Assembly (NCBI RefSeq): GCF_035319885.1
Contig: NZ_CP141285.1
Span: 1,054,001-1,118,000, forward strand
DNA from: Altererythrobacter sp. H2
GTDB taxonomy: Bacteria; Pseudomonadota; Alphaproteobacteria; Sphingomonadales; Sphingomonadaceae
Length of the DNA stretch: 64,000 nt
Reading direction: 5' to 3'
A model generated the notes under the pieces. It did not search any database, was not told the origin of the DNA, and worked only from the letters and a program-made list of their open reading frames with translations. This document shows, one piece after another, positions 47,578-56,317 of this stretch. The translations under genes were made by a program, and so were the position numbers. Every line of letters starts with the position of its first letter. Within the stretch, counting starts at the first letter, position 1.

Positions 47578-48029
47578 GCTGGGAAGCGGTGTTCGGGGCG
47601 GTCAACCTGCTGGCAATGGTCGCCTGGGCGGCGCTGATCCTGGTGCCGCGCAAGCCGGTGCTGCTGGCGGCAGTGCTCTACCTCGGGGTCGGGCTGCTGT
47701 GCCTGGTTTATGCTGCCGGGCTGGTGAGCCTGCTGGGCGGGCTGGTCGATCCGGTCGGGCCGGCCAATCCTGCAGTGGATTTCACCACGATCGAAGGCGT
47801 GCGCTCAATCTTCGGCTCCAATGGCGGGGTGACGATCGGCTGGACCCACTATCTGGCGTTCGACCTGTTCGTGGGGCTGTGGATCGCGCGCGATGCCGAT
47901 GCCAAGCAGTTCTCCCGGCTGGTCCAGGCGCCGATCCTGCTCGCCACGTTCCTTGCCGGGCCGCTTGGCCTGCTGGTCTGGCTGGTCGTGCGGGAGCGGC
48001 GGGCCCGCGCGCAAGGGCGCTGGTCCTGA
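47574..48029 (+). CDS. ABA4-like membrane protein (DUF4281)
   Basis: 151 residues with four membrane helices. The pattern WTHYLAFDLFVGLWIARDA and LLATFLAGPLGLLVWLV matches the ABA4-like family; plant ABA4 is needed for neoxanthin formation. Sphingomonads make carotenoids, but no carotenoid gene lies here. Its stop at 48027-48029 overlaps the probable CTG start of the DUF938 gene. Confidence 0.85.
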   Translation: MSWEAVFGAVNLLAMVAWAALILVPRKPVLLAAVLYLGVGLLCLVYAAGLVSLLGGLVDPVGPANPAVDFTTIEGVRSIFGSNGGVTIGWTHYLAFDLFVGLWIARDADAKQFSRLVQAPILLATFLAGPLGLLVWLVVRERRARAQGRWS

Positions 48030-48619
48030 AGCGGCACGCCCCTGCCACGGCGCGCAACAGCGCGGCGATTGCCGTCGTTCTGGCCAAAGAGCTGCCCCTG
48101 GCCGGTCGGGTGCTGGAGGTGGCGAGCGGAACGGGCGAACACGCTGTCTATTTCGCCCGAGCGTTCCCGCAACTCAAATGGCAACCAAGCGACGCCGATA
48201 TCACGGCGCTGGCATCGATTGCAGAATGGGCGGCAGAAGCCCGCCTCGAAAACCTGCGCGAACCCCTGCACCTCGATGCAAGCGCGCCCGGCTGGCCGGT
48301 TGACCGCGCGGACGCTGTGCTCTGCATCAACATGGTGCACATCAGCCCGTGGCAAGCGACCGAGGGGCTGTTTGCCGGAGCAGCGGCGAGTCTCGGTATA
48401 AATGCGCCGATTATCCTGTATGGACCATACCGCGAAGAGGGGTTGCCAACGGCGGCTTCAAACGAAGCATTCGATGCCGATCTTCGCTCCCGTGACCCGC
48501 GCTGGGGGCTGCGGCAGGTCAAGGATATGGACCGGGTGGCCGGGCAGCACGGCTTCTTCCGCGCTGCCCGGTACCAAATGCCGGCCAATAACCTCACTCT
48601 GGTCTACCGGCGTCGATAG
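48026..48619 (+). CDS. DUF938 SAM-dependent methyltransferase-like protein
   Basis: 197 residues. The family start KRHAPATARN is visible, then the SAM-binding LEVASGTGEHAVYFARAFP and INMVHISPW, ending NNLTLVYRRR. No ATG, GTG or TTG lies before the conserved part in this frame. CTG at 48026 overlaps the upstream stop as CTGA, in the same way as the ATGA overlaps elsewhere in this cluster, so a CTG start is proposed. The real start could be further upstream inside the ABA4-like gene. Confidence 0.8.
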   Translation: MKRHAPATARNSAAIAVVLAKELPLAGRVLEVASGTGEHAVYFARAFPQLKWQPSDADITALASIAEWAAEARLENLREPLHLDASAPGWPVDRADAVLCINMVHISPWQATEGLFAGAAASLGINAPIILYGPYREEGLPTAASNEAFDADLRSRDPRWGLRQVKDMDRVAGQHGFFRAARYQMPANNLTLVYRRR

Positions 48620-48633
48620 CCGTCAGGCGGGCG

Positions 48634-48762
48634 TCAGATTGCGTCGTCACCGGCCTCGCCAACCGACTCGATGTCCTGGCCAACACCCTTGACGGTGTTG
48701 CAGGCTGAAGCTGCGATCGACAGGGCGGCGACCCCGATAGCAAGTGCAAGTTTGCGAACCAT
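48634..48762 (-). CDS. Entericidin-type lipoprotein, copy 1
   Basis: 42 residues: a signal peptide with lipobox ASAC (Cys21), then NTVKGVGQDIESVGEAGDDAI. This is the entericidin A/B pattern, small lipoproteins linked to envelope stress or cell lysis in E. coli. A close copy lies 89 bases upstream on the same strand, and they are likely co-transcribed. Confidence 0.88.
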   Translation of the reverse strand: MVRKLALAIGVAALSIAASACNTVKGVGQDIESVGEAGDDAI

Positions 48763-48851
48763 TGCGCTGTTCCTTCATTCCATGTCCGCCCCCGGAGCAG
48801 AATGAACGGATGCCAGCAGGTTGTGTTCCTGACTGGCGGCTGGCCGGCAAT

Positions 48852-48980
48852 TCAGATGGCGCGATCGCCTGCTTCACCCACGGATTCGATGTCCCGGCCG
48901 AGCCCCTTGACGGTGTTGCAGGCCGCTGCCGTCAGCGAGAGCGCCGCGATGCCGAGAGCGAGTATGAATTTGCGGGCCAT
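48852..48980 (-). CDS. Entericidin-type lipoprotein, copy 2
   Basis: 42 residues with lipobox AAAC (Cys21) and mature part NTVKGLGRDIESVGEAGDRAI, about 80 percent like the downstream copy in the mature part. It seems a recent tandem duplication. In E. coli the two entericidins act as an antagonistic pair; whether that holds here is unknown. Confidence 0.88.
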   Translation of the reverse strand: MARKFILALGIAALSLTAAACNTVKGLGRDIESVGEAGDRAI

Positions 48981-49024
48981 GTCAGTCTTCCTTTGGCTTG
49001 CTCACCGGTCAATTCAATGCCCGG

Positions 49025-49948
49025 TCAGGGGTTGGGTTCCTGTGCCGCCACGGCGGGGGACCGGGGCGTTTTGCCCAGCGTGTGTTCCCGCCAGGCGATG
49101 ATCAAGCCCGCGCTCACGATCAGCGGAGCGCCGATCCACGTGGTCGCGGGTGGCAGGAGGTCAAATGCCATCCAGCCAAGCAGTGTCGCCCAGATGAGTG
49201 CGGAATAATCCATCACGATCACGCTGGCGACCGCTCCATAACGCAGGGATGCCGTTAACAGTAGCTGACCGAGCAGGCCGAACCCGGCGAGGCCAGCCAG
49301 CAGGCTCCACTGGTAAGGGCTGTGTGCCGTGGCCACAAACGGCATGGCCGCGCCCAGAACCGGGATGCTGAAGGCCGAGAACCAGAACACGATGGAAAGC
49401 GGTTCGTCAGTCCGGGCCAGATCGCGCACCTGGATGGAGATGAGGGCGATCATGAACGCTGCCCCCAGGCCTACCAGCGCGCCCAGCAGGGGAATATGGC
49501 CGTCTCCGGGCTGGGTGATGATCAGCACCCCGCCGAACCCGAGCAGGACCGCCGTCCAGCGCCATGGCCCGACCCGTTCGTGCAGGATCAGGGCGGACAG
49601 GATCACCGCCCAGAACGCGGTGGTGAAGTTGATCGTGGTCGCCTCGGCCAGGGGCAGCAGGGTCACCGCGCCGAAATTCAGCGCCATGCCGACAAGGCCG
49701 TAGGCGGCCCTCAGCCCATGCTTGCCCAGTCGCCGCGTCTGCAGGCGTGCCAGCCCGCCGGTGGCAACCAGCCAGGCTGCGATCAGGGCGACGGTGGGAA
49801 CCTGTCGCCAGAACAGGATTTCGGCAAGATGGATGCCGCTCTCGCTGGCCAGCTTGACGAGCAGCAGCATGACCGAAAGGACCAGCGCGGCGCCCAGCCT
49901 GATGACGAGCGCGAGCATGGGCCGGTGATGGTTCTGGTGCGTCGTCAC
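49025..49948 (-). CDS. EamA-family drug/metabolite transporter
   Basis: 307 residues with ten predicted helices in two EamA repeats. LPLAEATTINFTTAFWAVILSALIL marks the first repeat and ASVIVMDYSALIWATLLGWMAF the second. The family moves small metabolites; the substrate is unknown. It stands alone, downstream of nothing on its strand, with the entericidin pair beyond its end. Confidence 0.88.
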   Translation of the reverse strand: MTTHQNHHRPMLALVIRLGAALVLSVMLLLVKLASESGIHLAEILFWRQVPTVALIAAWLVATGGLARLQTRRLGKHGLRAAYGLVGMALNFGAVTLLPLAEATTINFTTAFWAVILSALILHERVGPWRWTAVLLGFGGVLIITQPGDGHIPLLGALVGLGAAFMIALISIQVRDLARTDEPLSIVFWFSAFSIPVLGAAMPFVATAHSPYQWSLLAGLAGFGLLGQLLLTASLRYGAVASVIVMDYSALIWATLLGWMAFDLLPPATTWIGAPLIVSAGLIIAWREHTLGKTPRSPAVAAQEPNP

Positions 49949-50019
49949 GATGCGGGCATAGGCACCCGGCCGTCCGGTGCAAGGGGCATTGGCTTGCCAG
50001 CCTTCAAGCTGCGCCCCAT

Positions 50020-50262
50020 ATGCCCGCAGCTGTCATGCTGCACCAGTTCCTCGTCTTTGCCAGTGAAGCCAAGCTGCTTGCAGCAGCAGGATTGGGCTGC
50101 TGGCTGCTTGCCGCCATTGCCGTGGTGGCGGAGAAGCGCCGCAATGCACGGCCCAGCCTTGACCAGGTGGGCTGGGTGCCATGGACCGGTATCTTTCTTG
50201 CGGCCACCTTGTGCGGCGCGATGTTCATCCTCTTTGGCGTGAAGGCCATACTGCAGGGGTAG
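50020..50262 (+). CDS. Small two-helix membrane protein
   Basis: 80 residues with two helices (about 17-36 and 54-74) and a short charged loop VAEKRRNARPSLDQVG. No known family is recognised. It starts at ATG 50020 and is divergent from the EamA gene, with about 120 bases to the DUF4331 gene downstream. Confidence 0.55.
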   Translation: MPAAVMLHQFLVFASEAKLLAAAGLGCWLLAAIAVVAEKRRNARPSLDQVGWVPWTGIFLAATLCGAMFILFGVKAILQG

Positions 50263-50383
50263 GGCAGGGCCCAACTTCATTGACGTGCCGGTGTGGTTGG
50301 CTCATCTTCCCACCTGACCGAAGTCGAACAAGGACTCGGTGGGTCGCAGCCGTCCTGTATCTCGCGCAAGGGAGGCGTGCGTA

Positions 50384-51058
50384 GTGAACAAGCGAATGGT
50401 TGTGGCAGGTCTGGCGGGGGCACTCATCGTGGCCCCTGCAGTCTATCTGGCCGGAGAGCAGGCGTTGCCGGCCGCCGACCATCTCGATCCGCCTGCGCGA
50501 ACAAACCCCAGCAATGACAGCACGCCTGATTTTCCGGCCGACATTGCAGACCTGTACGTTTTCCATGACGCCACCAAGGTAACGATGATCGTGACCTTCG
50601 GCGGTCCGGCGGCGCCCGGCCTTCCGGCCCGGTACGATCCTGATGTGCTCTACACCTTGGCAATCTCGAACAAGGCGCCCCGGACAACTGCTGACTTTCC
50701 GATCACCTTCCAGTTCGCTCAGGAAGCGGGTGTCGCGGATGGCCCCTGGGGGGTCCGGGTACGCGGTGTGCCCGGCGTGACGGGCGACATTACCGGATCC
50801 GTCGAACGCGAGCTCGAGCAAGAGGGAGTGAAGGTGTTTGCCGGCCTGACGGATGATCCTTTTTTCTTCGATTCACAGGGACTGCGCGAATCGCGCGAAA
50901 CGGGAACGCTGCGGTTCCGCAATGACCGCGACTTTTTCGGGGCCCAGAACATTACCGCCTTCGTCATCGAAATCCCCCGGGACCGGCTTGAAAACGGTGC
51001 CGCTGCACTGGATTTCTGGACCACCAGCGATCGGTTGGGAGGGCAGGTCAATGGCTGA
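50384..51058 (+). CDS. DUF4331 exported protein, first copy
   Basis: 224 residues, starting GTG at 50384 behind GGAGG (8-base spacing). The signal peptide is followed by the DUF4331 pattern AADHLDPPARTNPSNDSTPDFPADIADLYVFHD, then repeated beta-strands up to FVIEIPRDRL. Members are secreted proteins of unknown role. It overlaps the next gene by 8 bases. Confidence 0.85.
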   Translation: MNKRMVVAGLAGALIVAPAVYLAGEQALPAADHLDPPARTNPSNDSTPDFPADIADLYVFHDATKVTMIVTFGGPAAPGLPARYDPDVLYTLAISNKAPRTTADFPITFQFAQEAGVADGPWGVRVRGVPGVTGDITGSVERELEQEGVKVFAGLTDDPFFFDSQGLRESRETGTLRFRNDRDFFGAQNITAFVIEIPRDRLENGAAALDFWTTSDRLGGQVNG

Positions 51059-51731
51059 TCGAGCCCGCCTGGCAGCAAGGCTGGGACTTCCGGCCATGAT
51101 AGCGCTCGGCATTGCGGGGTGCGGCGGCGAAGACGCCCCGACCCCTGCGCCATCGCCGCCGCCCTCGGCGACCAGTTTCAGCGTCACCCCGTGTCTCAAC
51201 CAGATCGTGCCGGGAACGGGCTCGACGGTTGCAGGATTGATCGTGCCGGACACGATAACGGTCGACCTGTCCAAACCGGCGGGCTTTCCCAATGGGCGGC
51301 GTTTGCAGGACCCGGTGATCGACATCACGCTGGCCGCGATATTTCTCGATCTGGATGTCCATGCGCCGGATACCCTGTTCAGGATCCCGCTCAATCCGCC
51401 GGCAAACGACCGGCCGTTCAGGCCCGATTTCCCCTATCTCGCGCTTCCCCAGGGCAACCCGCCGCTGTCGGGCTCGGATACTGCGACCACATTCGCCTTC
51501 GCGGACCAGCCTGCCAGCGCCTATGTGCGGGTTGATCGCACCGGGATGCCGGCGGTTTCGCCGGCACTGGTCGGCGGGCCCCTGAAGAACCCGTTCAACG
51601 ATGCCGATCCCGTCGATGACGCGACGGGGGAATTCGTGCCCGAGCTTTCCGCCCAGCTGAAACTGCTGACCGACGCGCTGATCGATGACCTGAAGGCAGC
51701 AGGCCTGACGCCGTGTGCGATACCCGAATGA
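51051..51731 (+). CDS. DUF4331 lipoprotein, second copy
   Basis: 226 residues. A lipobox (ALGIAGC, Cys24) anchors it. The mature part keeps DUF4331-like blocks around DTITVDLSKPAGFPNGRRLQDPVIDITL and PNDRPFRPDFPYLALPQGN. It differs strongly from the first copy and may form a pair with it. Its stop overlaps the TPR gene as ATGA. The function is unknown. Confidence 0.8.
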   Translation: MADRARLAARLGLPAMIALGIAGCGGEDAPTPAPSPPPSATSFSVTPCLNQIVPGTGSTVAGLIVPDTITVDLSKPAGFPNGRRLQDPVIDITLAAIFLDLDVHAPDTLFRIPLNPPANDRPFRPDFPYLALPQGNPPLSGSDTATTFAFADQPASAYVRVDRTGMPAVSPALVGGPLKNPFNDADPVDDATGEFVPELSAQLKLLTDALIDDLKAAGLTPCAIPE

Positions 51732-53089
51732 GCGCACTCCGGGCGGCGGCACCCCGTTTCTCTCTCTTCCGCTGCCTCGTTCTTCTGGTTTTCGCGCTTC
51801 TGGTGATCGCGGTCGGACAGCGGCTGGCTGACAGAAGCACATCCCTTGTACGGACTTCAGCGCAGGATACCGTGGCGGGATGGGGCCCGGCCGATTTCCC
51901 GTCCGCGCTGGCCACCCTCCAGCGCGACGTAGCGCGGGAGCGTGCACGGGTCGAGGCCAGCCCCGGACAGTGGATGCCGCTGGAAACCCTCGCCATGGTA
52001 TTGCACGCCCGCGGCCAGCTCAACGGGTCGCACGCGGACCATGCAGCAGCGCTTGACGCGGTCAACGCGGCCCGGGCCGCGGCACCCGCAGCCAGCGGTC
52101 CGGTTCTGGCCCGGGCCGTGGTTGCGCTGTCGCTGCACCAGAACACGATTGCCAGGGAAGAAGTCGCCCGGCTGGCGCATTTTGCCATCCCGCCCGCTCC
52201 AAGCGATCTGGCCGAAGCGGAGGCGATCCGGGGCGATGTAGCGTTCTACGCCGGACACTATGCCAGGGCGATCCGGCACTATCGCGCGGCGGACCGGATC
52301 GAACGCAGCCCGGGCACTATGGTGCGACTGGCCGACTGGCATCGCCACATGGGTGATTTCGATGCGGCACGGACGCTGCTGGGGCGAGGTCTGGCCGACC
52401 GGGCGACAACAACGCCCTGGATGCGGGCGAGCTATCTGCTCCAGCTGGGTGCGATAGAGCTGCAATCAGGAAACTGGGCTGCCGCCGAGCGCCTCTTCAG
52501 CGCAGCGGACCGGGCCTTTCCCGACTGGTGGCTGGTCAAAGCCCATCTGGGCCAGATGGCCGCCGTGCGCAGCGACTTCGCCACAGCTGAAATGCTTTAC
52601 CGCGAGGCGATGACCGGTGCCGAGCGCCCTTCCGTGATGGATGCGCTCGCGGCCCTGTATCGGGCGATGGGCCGGACGGCGGATGCCGATGCGCTGGCGG
52701 TCCGGGCCGCAGCGTTGTGGAACGCGCGCGTGGACAGCCACCCTGAAGCCTATGCCGACCATGCATTCGAAGCGGCGCTGGCGGCGGGCGACCCGGTCCG
52801 CGCGTGGCGACTGGCGGCGCTGAACTACCGGGCAAGGCCTTATGGCGATGGCCGCATCGGCCTTGCCCGAGCGGCGCTGGCGCGGGGGCGTGCGCAAAGT
52901 GCGCGGGCAATTCTCGAAGAACTGGAGCGGACCGGGTGGCGCTCTACCGAGCAATACCGTGTGCTGGCAGATGTCTGCACGCAGATCGGCGATCGCACCT
53001 GTGCGGCGCGCGCCCGGCGGCAAGCGCTTGCGATCAGCCCGCAGGCCTATCATCCGCGGGCTGACCTGCTCGCATTCGGCCATCACTGA
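51728..53089 (+). CDS. TPR-repeat membrane-anchored protein
   Basis: 453 residues. One N-terminal helix (FRCLVLLVFALLVIAVG) is followed by helical TPR-like repeats in the periplasm, for example FYAGHYARAIRHYRAADRIE and QSGNWAAAERLFSAADRAFPD. It is the last gene of an overlapping DUF4331-DUF4331-TPR operon, so it probably scaffolds or assembles those proteins. Ends 6 bases from the convergent cpaF. Confidence 0.83.
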   Translation: MSALRAAAPRFSLFRCLVLLVFALLVIAVGQRLADRSTSLVRTSAQDTVAGWGPADFPSALATLQRDVARERARVEASPGQWMPLETLAMVLHARGQLNGSHADHAAALDAVNAARAAAPAASGPVLARAVVALSLHQNTIAREEVARLAHFAIPPAPSDLAEAEAIRGDVAFYAGHYARAIRHYRAADRIERSPGTMVRLADWHRHMGDFDAARTLLGRGLADRATTTPWMRASYLLQLGAIELQSGNWAAAERLFSAADRAFPDWWLVKAHLGQMAAVRSDFATAEMLYREAMTGAERPSVMDALAALYRAMGRTADADALAVRAAALWNARVDSHPEAYADHAFEAALAAGDPVRAWRLAALNYRARPYGDGRIGLARAALARGRAQSARAILEELERTGWRSTEQYRVLADVCTQIGDRTCAARARRQALAISPQAYHPRADLLAFGHH

Positions 53090-53095
53090 GGCGGG

Positions 53096-54613
53096 TCAGA
53101 GGCAGGCTTCCAGATAGGCCTGGTCGAAGCCGAACTGGCGGGCCTTTTCCAGCGTATAAGGGCGCAAGCCGGACGAGCGGAATTCGCCGATGATCTTGCC
53201 GTCGTCGGTCTCGTCGAGATACTCGAACTTGAACAGCGACTGGGTCACGATCACGTCGCCCTCCATCCCGATCACTTCTGTGACCTCGGTGGTGCGGCGC
53301 GAACCGTCGCGCAGGCGCTTCACCTGCACGATCAGGTCGACCGATTCGGCGATCTGGCGCGAAATGGCTTCCTTCGGGATCTTGATGTCGCCCATCAGGA
53401 TCATGTTTTCCATGCGGCCCAGGCATTCGCGCGGGCTGTTGGCGTGGAGCGTACACATCGAACCGTCGTGGCCGGTGTTCATCGCGGCGAGCAGGTCGAA
53501 ACACTCCGCGCCGCGAATTTCGCCCAGGATGATCCGGTCAGGCCGCATACGCAGCGCGTTCTTCACAAGGTCGCCAATGGTAATCGCGCCCTGACCTTCC
53601 AGGTTGGGCGGGCGGGTTTCGAGCGGCAGCCAGTGCGGCTGCTGCAAGCGCAATTCCGCCGCGTCTTCGATCGTCAGCACGCGCTCGCCCGGGTCGATCA
53701 TCTTCGACAGGGCGTTGAGCATGGTGGTTTTACCCGAGCCGGTACCGCCGGAGATCACCACGTTCATCCGGCAGGCGCCTGCGATCTTGAGTGCGGTACA
53801 CATCTTCTCGCTCATCGAACCGAAGTCCTTGAGCATGTCGAGGGTGATCGGCTTTTCGGAGAATTTACGGATCGAGATCGCGGTGCCGCGTAGCGAAAGC
53901 GGCGGCACGATCACGTTCACACGGCTGCCGTCCTTGAGGCGGGCGTCGGCCAGCGGGGTGGTCTGGTCGACGCGGCGGCCGACCTGGTTGACGATCCGCT
54001 GGGCGATCTGGAACAGGTGCTGCTCGTCGCGGAACTGGATCGGGGCAATGACCAGCTTGCCCTTCTTTTCGATGTAGGTCTGGTCCGGCCCGTTGACCAT
54101 GATATCGGAAATATCGGGATCGTTGAGTAGTTCCTCGAGCGGGCCGAAGCCGAGCAACTCGTCAATCAGCACCTTTTCCAGCGCGAACTGCTCGCGCCGG
54201 TTAAGAGTGATCTTGAGCTCGGCCAGCACCTCCATGATGATCGGGCGGAACTCTTCGGAAAGTTCTTCCTTGGACAAGGTGGCGGCAGCTTCGGGATCGA
54301 CCCGTTCAAGCAGGCGCGGCAGCACCTGCTCCTTGATCTTGTGGACGCTGGCCTCGAACCCGCCCACTTCCTGCTGGGTATGGACCGCGTTGGCGCGGTC
54401 CGACAGGCGGGTCATCGCATCTGACTTGTTGGGCTGTCCGGAATCGGCCGGCGGTGCCGCGCCTTCGCCCGGCAAGGGCGGGAACTGGTCGCCGCCGGGC
54501 AGCGGAGCAGGCTTGCCTCCGTCACTGCCCTTCATCGGGCGGGCAACGCCGAATTGGGGGCGCGCGCCGGGGGCCATTCCCCCCGGTCCGTTTCTGCGTC
54601 CGAATGCGCTCAT
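53096..54613 (-). CDS. cpaF: CpaF-family secretion ATPase (orphan)
   Basis: 505 residues. The Tad pilus/type II secretion ATPase core has Walker A VISGGTGSGKTTMLNAL, Asp-box LTIEDAAELRLQQPHW, and RPDRIILGEIRGAE with TGHDGSMCTLHAN. It powers assembly of Flp/Tad pili at the inner membrane. The N-terminal 90 residues are low in complexity. No other cpa or tad gene is in the window. A CtrA-type box lies upstream at 54762-54776, in keeping with CtrA control of pili. Confidence 0.93.
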   Translation of the reverse strand: MSAFGRRNGPGGMAPGARPQFGVARPMKGSDGGKPAPLPGGDQFPPLPGEGAAPPADSGQPNKSDAMTRLSDRANAVHTQQEVGGFEASVHKIKEQVLPRLLERVDPEAAATLSKEELSEEFRPIIMEVLAELKITLNRREQFALEKVLIDELLGFGPLEELLNDPDISDIMVNGPDQTYIEKKGKLVIAPIQFRDEQHLFQIAQRIVNQVGRRVDQTTPLADARLKDGSRVNVIVPPLSLRGTAISIRKFSEKPITLDMLKDFGSMSEKMCTALKIAGACRMNVVISGGTGSGKTTMLNALSKMIDPGERVLTIEDAAELRLQQPHWLPLETRPPNLEGQGAITIGDLVKNALRMRPDRIILGEIRGAECFDLLAAMNTGHDGSMCTLHANSPRECLGRMENMILMGDIKIPKEAISRQIAESVDLIVQVKRLRDGSRRTTEVTEVIGMEGDVIVTQSLFKFEYLDETDDGKIIGEFRSSGLRPYTLEKARQFGFDQAYLEACL

Positions 54614-54761
54614 TGCCTGCCAATCCCTCAATCTCTGGCGCTCTCCCTGCGTGTCGCATGGATACCGCACTCGTTACGGAGAAGGTGAATAACGTGGAAA
54701 CTTTTCCGATTTCCTAACTTCCGGCAAATTTTGCGAACCGGCGGCAGCGGCAAAATCATGA

Positions 54762-54776
54762 TTAGCGAATTCTTAA
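54762..54776. promoter_or_regulatory. CtrA-type box between cpaF and methyltransferase genes
   Basis: TTAG-cgaattc-TTAA again fits TTAA-N7-TTAA with one change, as at ccrM. It sits 149 bases from the cpaF start and 50 from the methyltransferase start, and could serve either. Confidence 0.5.
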
Positions 54777-54825
54777 CGCCGCTTCCCATAACGTTGCGGG
54801 ACAACCTTCGCGTGAGAGTGGTACT

Positions 54826-55476
54826 ATGGCAATCGGACTGGCAAAGACCTGTTATTCCTCATCTGCTCAGGCACTTGCCGGGCTTGCTCCGATGGAAGAC
54901 TTCATCGCCCGCGCGGGCAAACAGGATCCCTATGGCTGGTCACGCTGGGCAGGTTCGCTTCTGGCAATCCACCAGCCGGAACGGATGATCGCGCTCGATT
55001 GCCCATGGTGGCACGTTGGTGCCACGCGGGAAGTGGCAGAGCACCTTTCTGCGCGCACCGATGCCCGGGTGTTCGAATACGGTTCGGGGGCCAGCACTGC
55101 CTGGCTCGCCCGGCGGGCAGCACAGGTCATCAGTGTCGAACACCATCGGGACTGGTCCGACCGGTTGCAGCCTTTGCTGATCCCGTTTCCGAATGCCAGC
55201 CTGTGGCATCGGGAACTCGACGGTGGAGCATACGTCAACGCCATCGAGGAAGCTGGCGGTCTGTTCGACCTGATCGTGGTTGACGGGCGGGACCGGATTG
55301 CCTGCCTCAATCGCGCGCTGCCCTTCCTGAAGCCGGACGGCATCGTGCTGTTCGACGATTCCGGGCGCCGCCGCTACCGTGCGGGCCTCGCGCGCAGCGG
55401 CCTGACCGAGCGCCATTTCTTCGGCCGCAGCTACTGTGTGCCCTATCCGGACCACTCCAGCATTCTTCATGCTTGA
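54826..55476 (+). CDS. Class I SAM-dependent methyltransferase-like protein
   Basis: 216 residues. The AdoMet motif is FEYGSGASTAWLARRAAQVISVEH, then FDLIVVDGRDR and GIVLFDDSGRR. It resembles FkbM-like or small-molecule methyltransferases. It is followed with 8 bases of overlap by a membrane protein of the glycan group. The substrate is unknown. Confidence 0.8.
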   Translation: MAIGLAKTCYSSSAQALAGLAPMEDFIARAGKQDPYGWSRWAGSLLAIHQPERMIALDCPWWHVGATREVAEHLSARTDARVFEYGSGASTAWLARRAAQVISVEHHRDWSDRLQPLLIPFPNASLWHRELDGGAYVNAIEEAGGLFDLIVVDGRDRIACLNRALPFLKPDGIVLFDDSGRRRYRAGLARSGLTERHFFGRSYCVPYPDHSSILHA

Positions 55477-56317
55477 ACGGGGGGCCATCCGTTCGATCAT
55501 GCAAGGAGCGCCTGCCCGCATCGCCCTGCGCTGGGGCGGCGGTGCAGTCCTGCTGGTTGCGGTTGGCTTTCTTGGCCACAGGCTTATCGGGCTTGGCGCA
55601 GGCGAACTGCTGAGCAAGGCCTCGTGGCCGCTGGTGGCAGCCATGTCCGCTGCCACATTGCTGTTTGCGGCGTCCGATGCCCTGCTTGCCCGGGCGTGGG
55701 CAATCCTGGCTGACCCCGCCGGAAGTATCCCGACGCGGCGTGCGCTGGGAATCTATGGCAGCGGCGTGCTGACCAAGTATCTGCCGGGTTCTGTCTTCCA
55801 GTATGTCAGCCGCCAGGTGGGAGGCAGTCGCGCAGGCATTGCCCACACAAGGCTGGCACAGGCGAGCGTGGATGAAATCGTGATTCATCTCGCGGCAAGC
55901 CTCACGGTGGCCGCTTTGCTGCTGCTTGCCTGGGCCAATCCCGTGCTGGCTTCGGCCGGATCGGCTGGTCTGATCATGGCCCTGCTGTGGGCGCCACGGG
56001 CGCCTTTTCGCGCGCTGGCGCTTCAGGTGCTCGCCTTCGGCGGATTTGGAGCGGCGGCCGCGATGACCGGCATGGCCCTTTTCCCGGAAGGGAGTGCGTT
56101 TGCCAGCTTTGCCGGTCTCTTCCTGCTGGCGTGGCTGGCTGGTTTTCTGGTGCCGATTGCGCCTGGGGGGCTGGGGGTGCGCGAAGCAACGCTGATCGTG
56201 CTCGCTGCCTCGGTCGCAGGTCCGGCAGAGGTGACGGTTGCCGTGCTGGCCTTGCGCATTTCCTCGATCCTGGGCGACCTCGTGTTCGGCCTTACGGCGC
56301 TGGCGCGGTCACGCTGA
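55469..56317 (+). CDS. Lysylphosphatidylglycerol synthase TM-region family protein
   Basis: 282 residues with about seven or eight helices. GLVGVREA-type signature is seen as PGGLGVREATLIVLAASVAG, and YGSGVLTKYLPGSVFQYVSR earlier. The family (UPF0104) are flippase-like membrane proteins. It lacks any synthase domain. It may assist lipid-linked sugar transport with the adjacent glycosyltransferases. Stop is directly against the opposite gene's stop (TGATCA). Confidence 0.8.
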   Translation: MLERGAIRSIMQGAPARIALRWGGGAVLLVAVGFLGHRLIGLGAGELLSKASWPLVAAMSAATLLFAASDALLARAWAILADPAGSIPTRRALGIYGSGVLTKYLPGSVFQYVSRQVGGSRAGIAHTRLAQASVDEIVIHLAASLTVAALLLLAWANPVLASAGSAGLIMALLWAPRAPFRALALQVLAFGGFGAAAAMTGMALFPEGSAFASFAGLFLLAWLAGFLVPIAPGGLGVREATLIVLAASVAGPAEVTVAVLALRISSILGDLVFGLTALARSR

